Notes: generated by a model not told the origin, from the sequence alone. Positions 54,167-61,980 are shown, counted from the first letter of the stretch. The stretch is 64,000 nucleotides of DNA from Saccharofermentans sp. (GCA_024403695.1 JAKSRI010000012.1:1-64000), one strand, 5' to 3'. Numbers and translations: made by a program.

Positions 54167-56464
54167 TTAGCCTTCGCCTGGATTTTCACCTGGATTCTCG
54201 CCTGGCTCTTCAGTTTCTTCTGGAGCAAGATGCAAAGGACATGGATTATCCATATTTGGTGTCAGATATTTACCAGAAACAAAATAATCTGTTGTGGTTG
54301 TTCCTGCCTCACGACAGTATGGTGTTGCAGCATAACCAGAAGAACAAACCTCCATCTGGATAATAGTATCCGGCTTTGCAAAACCCTTTCCAGGGCAGTC
54401 GCCATGAATTCTGCTCATCACGTAATACCAAATCTTAATGGCATTACTTCTGTCACCCTGAGGAATAACAGTCTGTCTAAGTCTGTTATCATAGCCATAC
54501 CATACGGCCGCTGTATAGTAAGGTGTATATCCGCAGAACCACTTATCGAGGTTATCGTCCGTCGTACCTGTCTTACCAGCTGTACCAATATACTCACCGG
54601 ATGAGTTAACAATAATTGATGCGTGGCTTGATGCAGTACCGTTTGTAATTACATCCTCCAGCATGTCACTCATAAGGAAAGAAGTCTCTGCAGAGAATAC
54701 TCTGTAAGAGGTAGGATGACTCTCAAGAACTACCTTGCCATCATTATCCAGAACCTTTGTATATGAATAAGGCTCAGTATAGGTTCCGCCTGAAGCAAGA
54801 GTGTTATATGCACCCGCCATCTGAAGTGGAGTAATACCGGTTGTAAAAGCACCAATAGCCTGAGACGGGAAAATTCCATCGGCAGTCTTATCAATACCCA
54901 TTCTTGACAGGAACCAAGCAGCAGTATCACCACCAACATCATTCCATACGGCAACGGCAATTGTATTCTTAGAAACAGCTACCGCTCTTCTTACTGTCAT
55001 AGGACCAGCATAAGATCTGTCAGAATTAAGAGGCCATACATTATTAGGATTGTTTGGATCAAAGTGACTCTCCTGATCAACGTAAACAGTAGACGGAACA
55101 AGAATTCCTAACTCCAGCGCAGGTGCATAATCGATCAACGGCTTAATAGAAGAACCTGTCTGACGATAAGCCTGTGTGGCTCGGTTAAGTCCCAGGTTCA
55201 TGGTCTTACGACCATAGCCGCCCGCCATGGCACTAATGGCACCAGTCTGAGCATTTACTACAACCATACCGGCCTGCGGTTTCTCTGGGAGATTTACTAA
55301 CAGTGATGGATCAGACTGGAATAAGTCTCTATTCAGGAATGCTTCGTCTACAACTGCCTGAACATCAGGCTCTAATGTTGTATAAATATGATAACCACGG
55401 TTATATACAATTGTAGTCGCCAAGGACATAGAGATATTACGTGACTCTGCCACATCAACTACAACCTCATGAATCGCATACTCCGCGAAGTAGGAAATCA
55501 CGTCATTAGAGGACTTTGTCTCATTTGTTTTAAATACGAGTTCTGTATTAAGAGCTTCGTTATACTCGTCTTCAGTAATTCTTCCGAGTTCATACATCTT
55601 ACCAAGAACGATTCTCATTCTTCTAAGAGCATTACGACGACCAGACTCTCGAAGCGGATTGTAATAGGATGGGCTCTTAGGAAGACCAGCAAGCAAAGCA
55701 CACTCTGCAAGGTTAAGTTCTGAAGCATCCTTGCCAAAATAATTCTGAGCAGCAGCCTGAATACCTACATAGTTATTGCCCATAGGTGCGAGATTAAGAT
55801 AAAGCTCCATAATCTCATCCTTTGACAACTCCTGCTCAAGACTCATAGCTGAGAACCACTCCTGAACCTTACGGGATGTGGAATGCTGATCATCACCAGA
55901 GATAAGCTTTACAGTTTGTTGAGTAATTGTGGAACCACCATAAGTAGCTGTACCACCATTCATAAGAGCAGAAAGAACCGCACTACCAATACGTCTGATG
56001 TCAATTCCTGAGTGCTCATAGAAACGCTCATCCTCAATGCTAGAAATAGCTTCTTCAATATAAGTATTCTTAACTTCACCAATAGAAATATAAATACGGT
56101 CGACGTTCTCATTACCAGTAAGCTTCGCAATTACATTACCCTTACTATCATATACAAAAGAAGTCTGTATCTCCTCTGTCTGCGTAAGATCAGAAATAGA
56201 AAGTGGCTGTGTTGTGGACACATATCCTAGGAGCATACCTGCACCAAAACCACCAAATGCAAAAACAAAGCACAAAACAAGAATAAGGAGAACTCGACCA
56301 ATATCCCACAAAAAAGATATGGTCTCACGGAACCAGTTACGATTAAATCCGGTTCTCGTAGGTTTTCCCTTTAATGTTTTACGAAGTTCATCAGCAAGGG
56401 CGCTCTCTTCAGGAGCAACCGGTTTACTGCTTCTTCGGTTATTATCCTCATGATAATTGTTCAT
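54167..56464 (-). CDS. Class A penicillin-binding protein
   Basis: Bifunctional glycosyltransferase/transpeptidase (765 residues) that polymerises and cross-links peptidoglycan outside the membrane. It has a cytoplasmic tail of about 50 residues, one transmembrane helix (about 52-80), a GT51 domain with SIEDERFYEHSGID (catalytic Glu) and GGSTITQQ, then the transpeptidase with SSIK (SxxK), SKN and KTGTT. The Pro/Glu/Gly-rich end (GENPGENPGEG) is a spacer. AGAGGAA precedes the ATG. It is divergent from the RlmD-type gene. Confidence 0.92.
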   Translation of the reverse strand: MNNYHEDNNRRSSKPVAPEESALADELRKTLKGKPTRTGFNRNWFRETISFLWDIGRVLLILVLCFVFAFGGFGAGMLLGYVSTTQPLSISDLTQTEEIQTSFVYDSKGNVIAKLTGNENVDRIYISIGEVKNTYIEEAISSIEDERFYEHSGIDIRRIGSAVLSALMNGGTATYGGSTITQQTVKLISGDDQHSTSRKVQEWFSAMSLEQELSKDEIMELYLNLAPMGNNYVGIQAAAQNYFGKDASELNLAECALLAGLPKSPSYYNPLRESGRRNALRRMRIVLGKMYELGRITEDEYNEALNTELVFKTNETKSSNDVISYFAEYAIHEVVVDVAESRNISMSLATTIVYNRGYHIYTTLEPDVQAVVDEAFLNRDLFQSDPSLLVNLPEKPQAGMVVVNAQTGAISAMAGGYGRKTMNLGLNRATQAYRQTGSSIKPLIDYAPALELGILVPSTVYVDQESHFDPNNPNNVWPLNSDRSYAGPMTVRRAVAVSKNTIAVAVWNDVGGDTAAWFLSRMGIDKTADGIFPSQAIGAFTTGITPLQMAGAYNTLASGGTYTEPYSYTKVLDNDGKVVLESHPTSYRVFSAETSFLMSDMLEDVITNGTASSHASIIVNSSGEYIGTAGKTGTTDDNLDKWFCGYTPYYTAAVWYGYDNRLRQTVIPQGDRSNAIKIWYYVMSRIHGDCPGKGFAKPDTIIQMEVCSSGYAATPYCREAGTTTTDYFVSGKYLTPNMDNPCPLHLAPEETEEPGENPGENPGEG

Positions 56465-56540
56465 GCATTTCCTCTAATTACAATTTCCAATAGTTTCTTA
56501 TTATATATTATACGCCTAAAAGTGTTACAATCTCATTAAT
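56465..56540. promoter_or_regulatory. Divergent promoter region of the PBP and rlmD genes
   Basis: On the minus strand TTGTAA, 17 nt, TATATA lead to the PBP gene. On the plus strand a TACAAT box (56526-56531) lies just 10 nt before the rlmD ATG, so that transcript would have a very short leader, and I see no clear ribosome site. Confidence 0.4.
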
Positions 56541-58166
56541 ATGGATACATACACATTAACAATTGATTCTCTTGATAACGAAGGGCGCGGAATCTCCACG
56601 CTTCCTAACGGCAAGAAAATTTTTATTCCTGGCGTTCTTCCTGGCGAAGAATGCTTAATCGAGCTGACAAAAGAATCTTCTCGTTATGCCGAAGGTGTAT
56701 GCACACGATTATTAACACAATCACAGCATAGAATTCAACCGCATGGAGTAATTATTCCCGGCTGTAATCTTGCTCACCTGTCCTACGATCAGCAGGTTAA
56801 ATATAAGCAGAACAAGGTTATTAACTGTCTTACAAGAATTGGTCATCTCCCACAAGAAATCACTTCTCTTGTAAACGACACTGTTCCATCAGCAATAACT
56901 TCCAACTACCGTAACCACATGCAATATAAAATCGCCCACGGCAAGGTAAGTCTTACAGCAGAAGGATCAAATACTCCTGTCCCAGCAGAGCTTTGTCCAT
57001 TGGAATACTCTGTGTTCTCCGATATTCGTAAGACGATTGATGATATATTTGACGTTGCACCTACTACCCTGTTCTCAGGGCTGGTGCTCAGAGGTTCTGA
57101 GAGAACCCAAGAGGTCTTGATGGAACTAGTTTCCGACTCCGAAGATACTCATGAGAGAATTATTAACGCCACAAACAATTACCTTGCTGCATCATCTATG
57201 GTTCAGAAAATCAAGGACGCTATTAGTGACTACAACCTCAGAGGCATCACTCTCAGAATGAGCAGAAGTGCCGTTGAAAAGAGAACCCGTGGCGGAAAGC
57301 GCGTACTAATAACAGGTGAAGACTTCTATACCGAGACACTATGCGGCAGGACTTTTAAAATCAAGGCGGGTGCTTTCTTCCAGGTAAACATCCCTCAGGC
57401 AGAGGTTTTATACAAGCTCGCTAGCGAGAGCATCGCGAATGCGAAAACAGTATGTGACATCTACTGTGGCACGGGATCTATTGGTCTTTCTGTGCTACAC
57501 GAGGGGCAGCAACTTCTTGGTGTCGAAAGCGTCTCAGAGGCGGTTGCTTCTGCTAAGGAAAACGCCGCTCTTTCTGGCGTAGCTAACGCAAAATTCATCT
57601 GCAAGCCTGCAGAAAAATTTAATTTTCAAGAGGAGAAACTACCAACTCCTATCGCCGCCATCGTGGACCCACCACGTCAGGGCCTGGACTTTGCTTTCGT
57701 AAACCACCTTCTAAAGCTCTCCCCTGACAGCATAAGTTATGTGTCATGCGACCCAGCAACTATGGCACGTGACCTCGCACAAATTGTTGGCAGTGGTAAA
57801 TATGAAATTCGCTCCGTGACTCCAGTAGATATGTTTCCACAGACTAGTCATGTGGAGACTGTTGTTCAGCTTTCCAAGGGTTCTGTTCCAAGTCAGGATG
57901 TTAAGGTCAAGTTTTCAATGGAAAATGTAAGTTCTGCCAAGTACGTGGATAAGCCTGCAACATATGAGCAGATTAAAACTTATGTAAAAGAGCATAGCGG
58001 ATTAAATGTTAGTTCTCTTTACATTGCGCAGGTAAAACAGAAATATGGGATTATTGAAAGGGACTGTTATAACCTGCCAAAATCGGATGATAGTAGGCAA
58101 CCTAAGTGTCCTGAATCTAAAGAAAAAGCAATAGTTGAAGCTTTGAAGTATTTTAAGATGATATAA
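56541..58166 (+). CDS. rlmD: 23S rRNA (uracil-5-)-methyltransferase RlmD/RlmCD type
   Basis: RumA/TrmA-family enzyme (541 residues). It has an N-terminal TRAM domain (about 1-60, with GVLPGEECLIEL), a methyltransferase core with DIYCGTGSIGLSV, VDPPRQGL, and the catalytic cysteine in SYVSCDPATMARD. After the core, an extra C-terminal domain of about 95 residues (ATYEQIKTYVKEHSGLNVSSLYIAQVKQKYGIIER region; ends in KAIVEALKYF) is a common clostridial addition. The Fe-S cysteines are missing: only one Cys stands where CxxxxxCGGC is expected. It differs in all these points from the paralogue at 43118-44299. Confidence 0.88.
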   Translation: MDTYTLTIDSLDNEGRGISTLPNGKKIFIPGVLPGEECLIELTKESSRYAEGVCTRLLTQSQHRIQPHGVIIPGCNLAHLSYDQQVKYKQNKVINCLTRIGHLPQEITSLVNDTVPSAITSNYRNHMQYKIAHGKVSLTAEGSNTPVPAELCPLEYSVFSDIRKTIDDIFDVAPTTLFSGLVLRGSERTQEVLMELVSDSEDTHERIINATNNYLAASSMVQKIKDAISDYNLRGITLRMSRSAVEKRTRGGKRVLITGEDFYTETLCGRTFKIKAGAFFQVNIPQAEVLYKLASESIANAKTVCDIYCGTGSIGLSVLHEGQQLLGVESVSEAVASAKENAALSGVANAKFICKPAEKFNFQEEKLPTPIAAIVDPPRQGLDFAFVNHLLKLSPDSISYVSCDPATMARDLAQIVGSGKYEIRSVTPVDMFPQTSHVETVVQLSKGSVPSQDVKVKFSMENVSSAKYVDKPATYEQIKTYVKEHSGLNVSSLYIAQVKQKYGIIERDCYNLPKSDDSRQPKCPESKEKAIVEALKYFKMI

Positions 58167-58181
58167 GTAGCAAATGAATAT

Positions 58182-58227
58182 CCCTATGTTGTACGAATAA
58201 AACAAACATACAGCATAGGGTATTTAT
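58182..58227 (+). terminator. Terminator of rlmD
   Basis: CCCTATGTTGTA pairs with TACAGCATAGGG across a 15-nt loop and is followed by TATTTATT. Confidence 0.75.
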
Positions 58228-58249
58228 TGGTATTTCTATGTCGCATTCT

Positions 58250-58324
58250 GTAGCAAGCAACGTTTTGTGCTATCAAAACAGATTCAGCTTGTGCTGAATG
58301 CTTGTTAGGGTATCCCTAAGACCC
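58250..58324 (+). repeat. Structured repeat, left copy of an inverted pair
   Basis: This element matches the reverse complement of 60833-60908. Fully shared ends are GTAGCAAGCAACGTTTTGTG and GAATGCTTGTTAGGGTA, then CCCTAAGACCC. It folds into an outer stem (TAGCAAGCA/TGCTTGTTA) enclosing two hairpins (GTTTTG...CAAAAC and ATTCAGC-TTGT-GCTGAAT), followed by TTAGGG-TAT-CCCTAA. Confidence 0.85.
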
Positions 58325-58346
58325 AGAGAAGATTCTTTTAAATATC

Positions 58347-58400
58347 GTTGTTAGATAGAATTCCAATTCATTTAACTAACGTAAAGATGTCTTTATTTCA
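58347..58400 (-). repeat. Spacer repeat R1, copy a, at the 3' end of the TPR-like gene
   Basis: On the minus strand TGAAATAAAGACATCTTTACG, then TTAGTTAAAT, ATTCTAT and AACAA. The same series with small gaps occurs at 60046-60098, after the lipoprotein gene. Confidence 0.7.
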
Positions 58401-59267
58401 TAAAAGCTCTTGTGGGATTAATTCAAAATATTTCTCGTTCTCGCAAATAAAAATTTCTTTTCCTCCAAGCATGTAAGCTTCAAAAATCAGTTTCTTTCCT
58501 CTCTCAATCTCACCAGTTTCAAATAAGCATTCTCCATACCTAATAAGAACAAACTCATTTATGATGCCCCAACCATCATATAATTCTCTAAAATAGTCAA
58601 TTGCCAGAGAGTATTCATTTTTGAAAAAATAAGCATCACCTATGGATGCATACAACCACTCGCCTGCTTCCCAATCCATTTTAGGATTAGGCACTAATTT
58701 CAATGCCTTTTTGAAAATACTAATTGCTTTATCATAGTGTTGTTTATCAAATTCTTTATTACCCTGATCACAGAGTTTAGTTATCTTTTCATACTGTTTA
58801 TCATCTAGTTCGGCAGTCGTTACCGTTGTCAAATTTTCATTTGATATACATTTGCCGCCACTTAATAAAAACTCTTTATATATGGAGTCTTTGGCACCAA
58901 AACATCTACCATGTGATTTTTTGTTTGCAATATTAAAGAATGATAATGCTTCTGAAAATGATTTGTTTAAATATGCAATTTTACCGAGCAATAAATCTCT
59001 ATGACCCGTGTCTAGTCTATGTGGAGCTGCATTAGCAATATGGATTTTCCAATTATTTGCAAGTTCGCTGTCATTAGTTGCTACTGCACCTTCGATTATT
59101 CTCCAAGACACTAAGAAACTTTCACTATATTCATACTTATTGTCTGGAATCATATCCCATAATTCAAAAAGAATCTGCAATCCTTCAAGGTAGTAATTAT
59201 TAGCATATAAACTTAAGCATTTTTCATATTTCTGATTGAAAACATTTATATTATCAAAAACAGGCAT
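58398..59267 (-). CDS. TPR-like repeat protein of unknown function
   Basis: A 289-residue all-helical protein. Tetratricopeptide-like helix pairs are visible at about residues 165-270 (GNKEFDKQHYDKAISIFKKALKLVP, then AYFFKNEYSLAIDYFREL, FETGEIERGKKLIFEAYML). An N-terminal half is of weaker repeat character (YLEGLQILFELW, LNKSFSEALSFFNIA). No signal peptide or membrane helix is seen. Start ATG at 59267 after a run of G. It is the last of three minus-strand genes between the inverted repeats. Related soluble TPR proteins occur beside polymorphic toxins, but no toxin is seen here, so no function is claimed. Confidence 0.65.
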   Translation of the reverse strand: MPVFDNINVFNQKYEKCLSLYANNYYLEGLQILFELWDMIPDNKYEYSESFLVSWRIIEGAVATNDSELANNWKIHIANAAPHRLDTGHRDLLLGKIAYLNKSFSEALSFFNIANKKSHGRCFGAKDSIYKEFLLSGGKCISNENLTTVTTAELDDKQYEKITKLCDQGNKEFDKQHYDKAISIFKKALKLVPNPKMDWEAGEWLYASIGDAYFFKNEYSLAIDYFRELYDGWGIINEFVLIRYGECLFETGEIERGKKLIFEAYMLGGKEIFICENEKYFELIPQELL

Positions 59268-59364
59268 TATCAATCCCCCCCATTATTTCTTATACTTTTC
59301 ACACATCAACATCCAATTTGTATTCTATTAACTCATTAAAAGTCTTCTTTTCCTTAGTTAATAT

Positions 59365-59401
59365 AATCAAAATTTACATAGCCAGTATTCTCATAATAAT
59401 A
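59365..59401 (-). repeat. Spacer repeat R2, copy a
   Basis: CATAGCCAGTATTCTCATAATAATA (plus strand, from 59377) matches the copy at 59992-60016 (CATAGCCCGTATTCTCAATATAATA) at about 20 of 25 positions. The preceding ATCAAAATTTA is shared with 60061-60071. Confidence 0.6.
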
Positions 59402-59419
59402 AATATCAATTGATTATCA

Positions 59420-59965
59420 TCAAATTTTAAAGCCATCTTTTTCGACATAAGCTAAGCATTTGCTGGTTATATACTCTTTTGTCAAAACTTTCTTTCCTTC
59501 ATACATCGGATTCAATACATAATGCTCAACATCTGTATATGGAGCTAATTTTTTTACATATCTAGCTAGTGCATTATAAATCTTTGTAACTAAATCTAGT
59601 CTTTTTATCAAATTGCCCTCTTCATCATAATAATCAGTAATACAAAATAACCGACCTCTGGTTATTTTTTTATTGTTATTAAGAATTGTTGACATGCGTG
59701 CTTCTATCATAGTAACTCCACTAGCTGAGTAGCCATGATCTATTCGCTCTTTATTTCCTATCATTTCAACTTTATATTTACCAGCTTCCGGAATATAAAA
59801 ATAATAGACTTTACATTCTTCTGAAATAATATCTATTGAATCAGATTCTATAACAACACCTTTCAGCAAATCTTCCTTTATAATTTTACAACCAAGGTCT
59901 AATGCTTTTTGTGCTAATAAAACGAAGGAATCATATTCAATATAATAATTTATTTGTTTTCCCAA
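59420..59965 (-). CDS. Uncharacterised protein of the repeat-bounded island
   Basis: A soluble alpha/beta-looking protein of 181 residues that I do not recognise. The start is best placed at TTG 59965, because AAGGAG lies 8 nt before it; the GTG at 59983 lies upstream of that site. Features are YYIEYDSFVLLAQKALDLG, a beta-rich middle (YYFYIPEAGKYKVEMIG), RGRLFCITDYYDEEGNLIKR and a C-terminal helical part. There are no catalytic motifs or signal peptide. Size and context resemble immunity-type or phage-defence accessory proteins, but this is only a guess. Confidence 0.6.
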   Translation of the reverse strand: MGKQINYYIEYDSFVLLAQKALDLGCKIIKEDLLKGVVIESDSIDIISEECKVYYFYIPEAGKYKVEMIGNKERIDHGYSASGVTMIEARMSTILNNNKKITRGRLFCITDYYDEEGNLIKRLDLVTKIYNALARYVKKLAPYTDVEHYVLNPMYEGKKVLTKEYITSKCLAYVEKDGFKI

Positions 59966-59991
59966 TGATATCTCTCCTTGCACTGTATTCT

Positions 59992-60016
59992 CATAGCCCG
60001 TATTCTCAATATAATA
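59992..60016 (-). repeat. Spacer repeat R2, copy b
   Basis: CATAGCCCGTATTCTCAATATAATA, the partner of the copy at 59377-59401. Here it lies upstream of the 181-residue gene, whereas copy a lies downstream of it, so R2 brackets that gene in direct orientation. Confidence 0.6.
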
Positions 60017-60045
60017 TTGAACTAATTTCCTTGATAAATTCAGAT

Positions 60046-60098
60046 TTGTTATTCAATAGAATCAAAATTTAACTAACTACCGTAAAGATGTCATTTCA
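60046..60098 (-). repeat. Spacer repeat R1, copy b, at the 3' end of the lipoprotein gene
   Basis: On the minus strand TGAAATGACATCTTTACGG, TTAGTTAAAT, ATTCTAT, AACAA, in the same order as in copy a (58347-58400). Confidence 0.7.
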
Positions 60099-60758
60099 GA
60101 TATTCCCAACATAAAAATCAACATCGTGATTACCAGTTATTTCTTCGATTCGCGCATTTATTTCCTCTGGTGAATACATTATATTATCAAAATCATAATC
60201 CTTTATAAGCACATACTTCAAACTATCCATATGGACAAAAACCTCAGAATTATCAACAATTACATCTCCGGGTAAAACTATAACTCGGTAATCATTTCCA
60301 TTATCTAATAAAGATGTCGAAAACTCATGACACTGAATAATCTCAAGACAATCTATATTATCACTTGTAGTTCGATCAAAATCGTAGTCATAATTACGGA
60401 ATGCTGCGATATAGTTCAGGTATTCCCTATCAACTTCCTCTGGTTTCTCCAGATATAATTCTATAGAAACACATAAAGAATCAGTACAAATAATTGATTC
60501 AATATTATTCACCATCCAATTATTACTAAGATCAGCTATTTCCATCACATCACCAGCTGAATCAGAACCATATATCTCGATAAGAATACCATCATCACTA
60601 TAACGAATATCTGAGCATTTGATACTGTCATTAGACAGATTACTCAAAATATAATCTGCCATATTATGCGCTGCTTTTTTAATCTCATGATTCCCTGAAC
60701 ATGATGTGGAAGTAAACACGATCAGTAATATCATAATGGCTAAATAAATTCTTCTCAT
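60096..60758 (-). CDS. Lipoprotein of unknown function
   Basis: A 220-residue protein starting MRRIYLAIMILLIVFTSTSC, a lipoprotein signal peptide with lipobox STSC, so it is probably anchored to the outer face of the membrane. The mature part is acidic and rich in Asp, Asn and Ser, without recognised motifs. The ATG at 60758 follows CAGGAAACT, a modest ribosome site; a longer frame upstream would place basic residues ahead of the signal. It is the first gene of the three in the island. Confidence 0.65.
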   Translation of the reverse strand: MRRIYLAIMILLIVFTSTSCSGNHEIKKAAHNMADYILSNLSNDSIKCSDIRYSDDGILIEIYGSDSAGDVMEIADLSNNWMVNNIESIICTDSLCVSIELYLEKPEEVDREYLNYIAAFRNYDYDFDRTTSDNIDCLEIIQCHEFSTSLLDNGNDYRVIVLPGDVIVDNSEVFVHMDSLKYVLIKDYDFDNIMYSPEEINARIEEITGNHDVDFYVGNI

Positions 60759-60832
60759 AGTTTCCTGCTCAATTGTTTTATTCTTTATCATAGTTAATTT
60801 AATCTTCAACTTACAACATTATACAATACTCA

Positions 60833-60908
60833 GGGTCTTAGGGTTACCCTAACAAGCATTCAACTTCAGTTGAAATGTGTTTTGTCCCCACAAAACGTTG
60901 CTTGCTAC
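60833..60908 (-). repeat. Structured repeat, right copy of an inverted pair
   Basis: Reverse-complement partner of 58250-58324. Hairpins: GTTTTGT-GGGG-ACAAAAC, TTCAAC-TGAA-GTTGAA and TTAGGG-TAA-CCCTAA, inside the same outer stem. Loops differ from the left copy but stems are kept, including a compensated A-T for G-C pair. Confidence 0.85.
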
Positions 60909-60959
60909 CTTAGTCTCTGTAGGACTTGATGGTTTCACTCATCTTTTCAAGAGGAGTGC

Positions 60960-61006
60960 GCACTTACAGATGGGCTGAGCCCATCTATCGTAAGTGCTTT
61001 TCTTTT
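60960..61006 (+). repeat. Strong hairpin with T-rich tail in the gene-free spacer
   Basis: GCACTTAC pairs with GTAAGTGC, and inside it GATGGGCT pairs with AGCCCATC. TTTTCTTTT follows. It looks like a terminator, but no plus-strand gene ends here. The spacer 60909-61355 otherwise holds only the GATATC sites and the promoter below. Confidence 0.6.
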
Positions 61007-61034
61007 GCCGGTAATTTCGTTAAGGATGTCGTTT

Positions 61035-61207
61035 ACGATATCGCAACAAACGCAGATATTGCAGTGCTTTAGAGTATATTTTTCTCCTTTTGTAGCCAGA
61101 AACGATATCGTAAAAATTAAACGATATCGCAAGGGTAAATCCTCGAAACGCAATAACAGCAGGCACTGCCGGCTGTTGTAATCGCTGAGATGGAGAAAAC
61201 GATATCC
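61035..61207. repeat. Four ACGATATC sites upstream of the mobile module
   Basis: ACGATATCG occurs at 61035, 61102 and 61121, and ACGATATCC at 61199. The central CGATATCG is self-complementary, as expected of a repeated binding site for a dimeric DNA-binding protein. Confidence 0.55.
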
Positions 61208-61273
61208 CTGCTTTATCCTGCTTCCAATTTTCAAGACCTATTCCGTTTTAACCAAACTGTACGATTATTGACC

Positions 61274-61302
61274 TTGAACTCCTCTTTACTGGCGTATATA
61301 AT
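61274..61302 (+). promoter_or_regulatory. Promoter of the mobile module
   Basis: TTGAAC (61274-61279), 17-nt spacer, TATAAT (61297-61302). A possible alternative -35, TTGACC, is at 61268. Confidence 0.75.
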
Positions 61303-61308
61303 TCTAAA

Positions 61309-61322
61309 AGAACATTTGTTCT
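61309..61322. promoter_or_regulatory. LexA/DinR-type SOS box
   Basis: AGAACATTTGTTCT contains GAAC-N4-GTTC, the Gram-positive LexA core (B. subtilis type CGAACNNNNGTTCG). It starts 6 nt after the -10 box, where the transcript would begin, so a bound repressor would block the promoter. Confidence 0.65.
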
Positions 61323-61355
61323 ACAATAGAAATTTATTACGGAAAGGAGGCGTTA

Positions 61356-61574
61356 ATGACTCGAGATACAAACGAAATAGATGAAGATACTAGAAATAGA
61401 ATCGCATTCAACAGATGTGTTGATGTGATAACAAATTTAATCAAAAAGTATGGTTCCAGAGTTTTGGAAAAAGAGAAATCAAGAGAGTTCTTCAAAAAGT
61501 ATGTCTACTATATCTTCAATTTTGATCTTACCAAAGAGCGATTACAGTCTTATAGAGACAAACTCTCCAAATGA
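61356..61574 (+). CDS. Small charged helical protein of the mobile module
   Basis: A 72-residue protein, rich in Lys, Arg, Asp and Glu and apparently all helix (RNRIAFNRCVDVITNLIKKYG, FFKKYVYYIFNF). The very good ribosome site AAAGGAGG lies 7 nt before ATG, so it is likely translated. It is the first gene after the SOS-type promoter. I do not recognise it. Confidence 0.6.
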   Translation: MTRDTNEIDEDTRNRIAFNRCVDVITNLIKKYGSRVLEKEKSREFFKKYVYYIFNFDLTKERLQSYRDKLSK

Positions 61575-61646
61575 CAAAATGAAATTGACAATCGTACTAT
61601 GTCGATTTTATAATTATGACAAAACCATTATGTCAGGAGAAAATCT

Positions 61647-61916
61647 ATGAAAAAGATTACTAACCTTGAAGATGCACTTAAAAGAATCTCTGAACTTGAA
61701 GAAGAGAATTCAAAACTTAAAGAGGAATTAGAGTATTACCACAATAAAAAAACAAGTGGCAGACAGAAACATAACGATAAATGGCAGGCTTTATATAACG
61801 AGTTTGTCATTTGTTATGAGTCTGGTATGACACTTTTGGAAATAGCTCAGAAGAATGATGTGAGCGAGAGAACTATTTATAGATACAAAGCTTATTACGA
61901 CAAGAACAAAGCATAA
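61647..61916 (+). CDS. Coiled-coil plus helix-turn-helix DNA-binding protein
   Basis: An 89-residue protein. Residues 1-35 form a heptad-patterned coiled coil (LEDALKRISELEEENSKLKEEL region). Residues 45-85 form a resolvase-type helix-turn-helix (SGMTLLEIAQKNDVSERTIYRYK). CAGGAG precedes the ATG. It probably binds DNA as a dimer and may regulate the module or assist recombination. Confidence 0.7.
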   Translation: MKKITNLEDALKRISELEEENSKLKEELEYYHNKKTSGRQKHNDKWQALYNEFVICYESGMTLLEIAQKNDVSERTIYRYKAYYDKNKA

Positions 61917-61937
61917 TTATCACTAAAACTTTAATTG

Positions 61938-61980
61938 CCTCGAATTCGAGGTATTTAGAGTTACTAATTTTTATTAGTAA
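61938..61980. promoter_or_regulatory. Two palindromes before the KilA-N gene
   Basis: CCTCGAATTCGAGG (61938-61951) is a perfect 14-bp palindrome. TTACTAAT-TTTT-ATTAGTAA (61961-61980) is an 8-bp hairpin ending 6 nt before the ribosome site. They may form an operator and an RNA hairpin. Confidence 0.5.

Noticed and set aside
56465..56540. ECF-type promoter for the PBP gene, because TGTAACACTTTTA resembles the sigma promoter -35 region
   Set aside because: No CGTC-type -10 follows at 16-17 nt, and an ordinary TTGTAA-17-TATATA promoter explains the site.
58250..60908. Integron attC sites as an explanation of the structured repeats
   Set aside because: The ends do not fit RYYYAAC/GTTRRRY (GTTAGGG ends in G and no partner core was found), the two copies are inverted, and no integron integrase is visible. 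Kept only as a general comparison.
60947..61234. A 95-codon minus-strand open frame in the spacer right of the structured repeat
   Set aside because: No ribosome site is seen, and its last part is simply the GCACTTAC/GTAAGTGC hairpin and it runs through the ACGATATCG sites. I treat the interval as non-coding.
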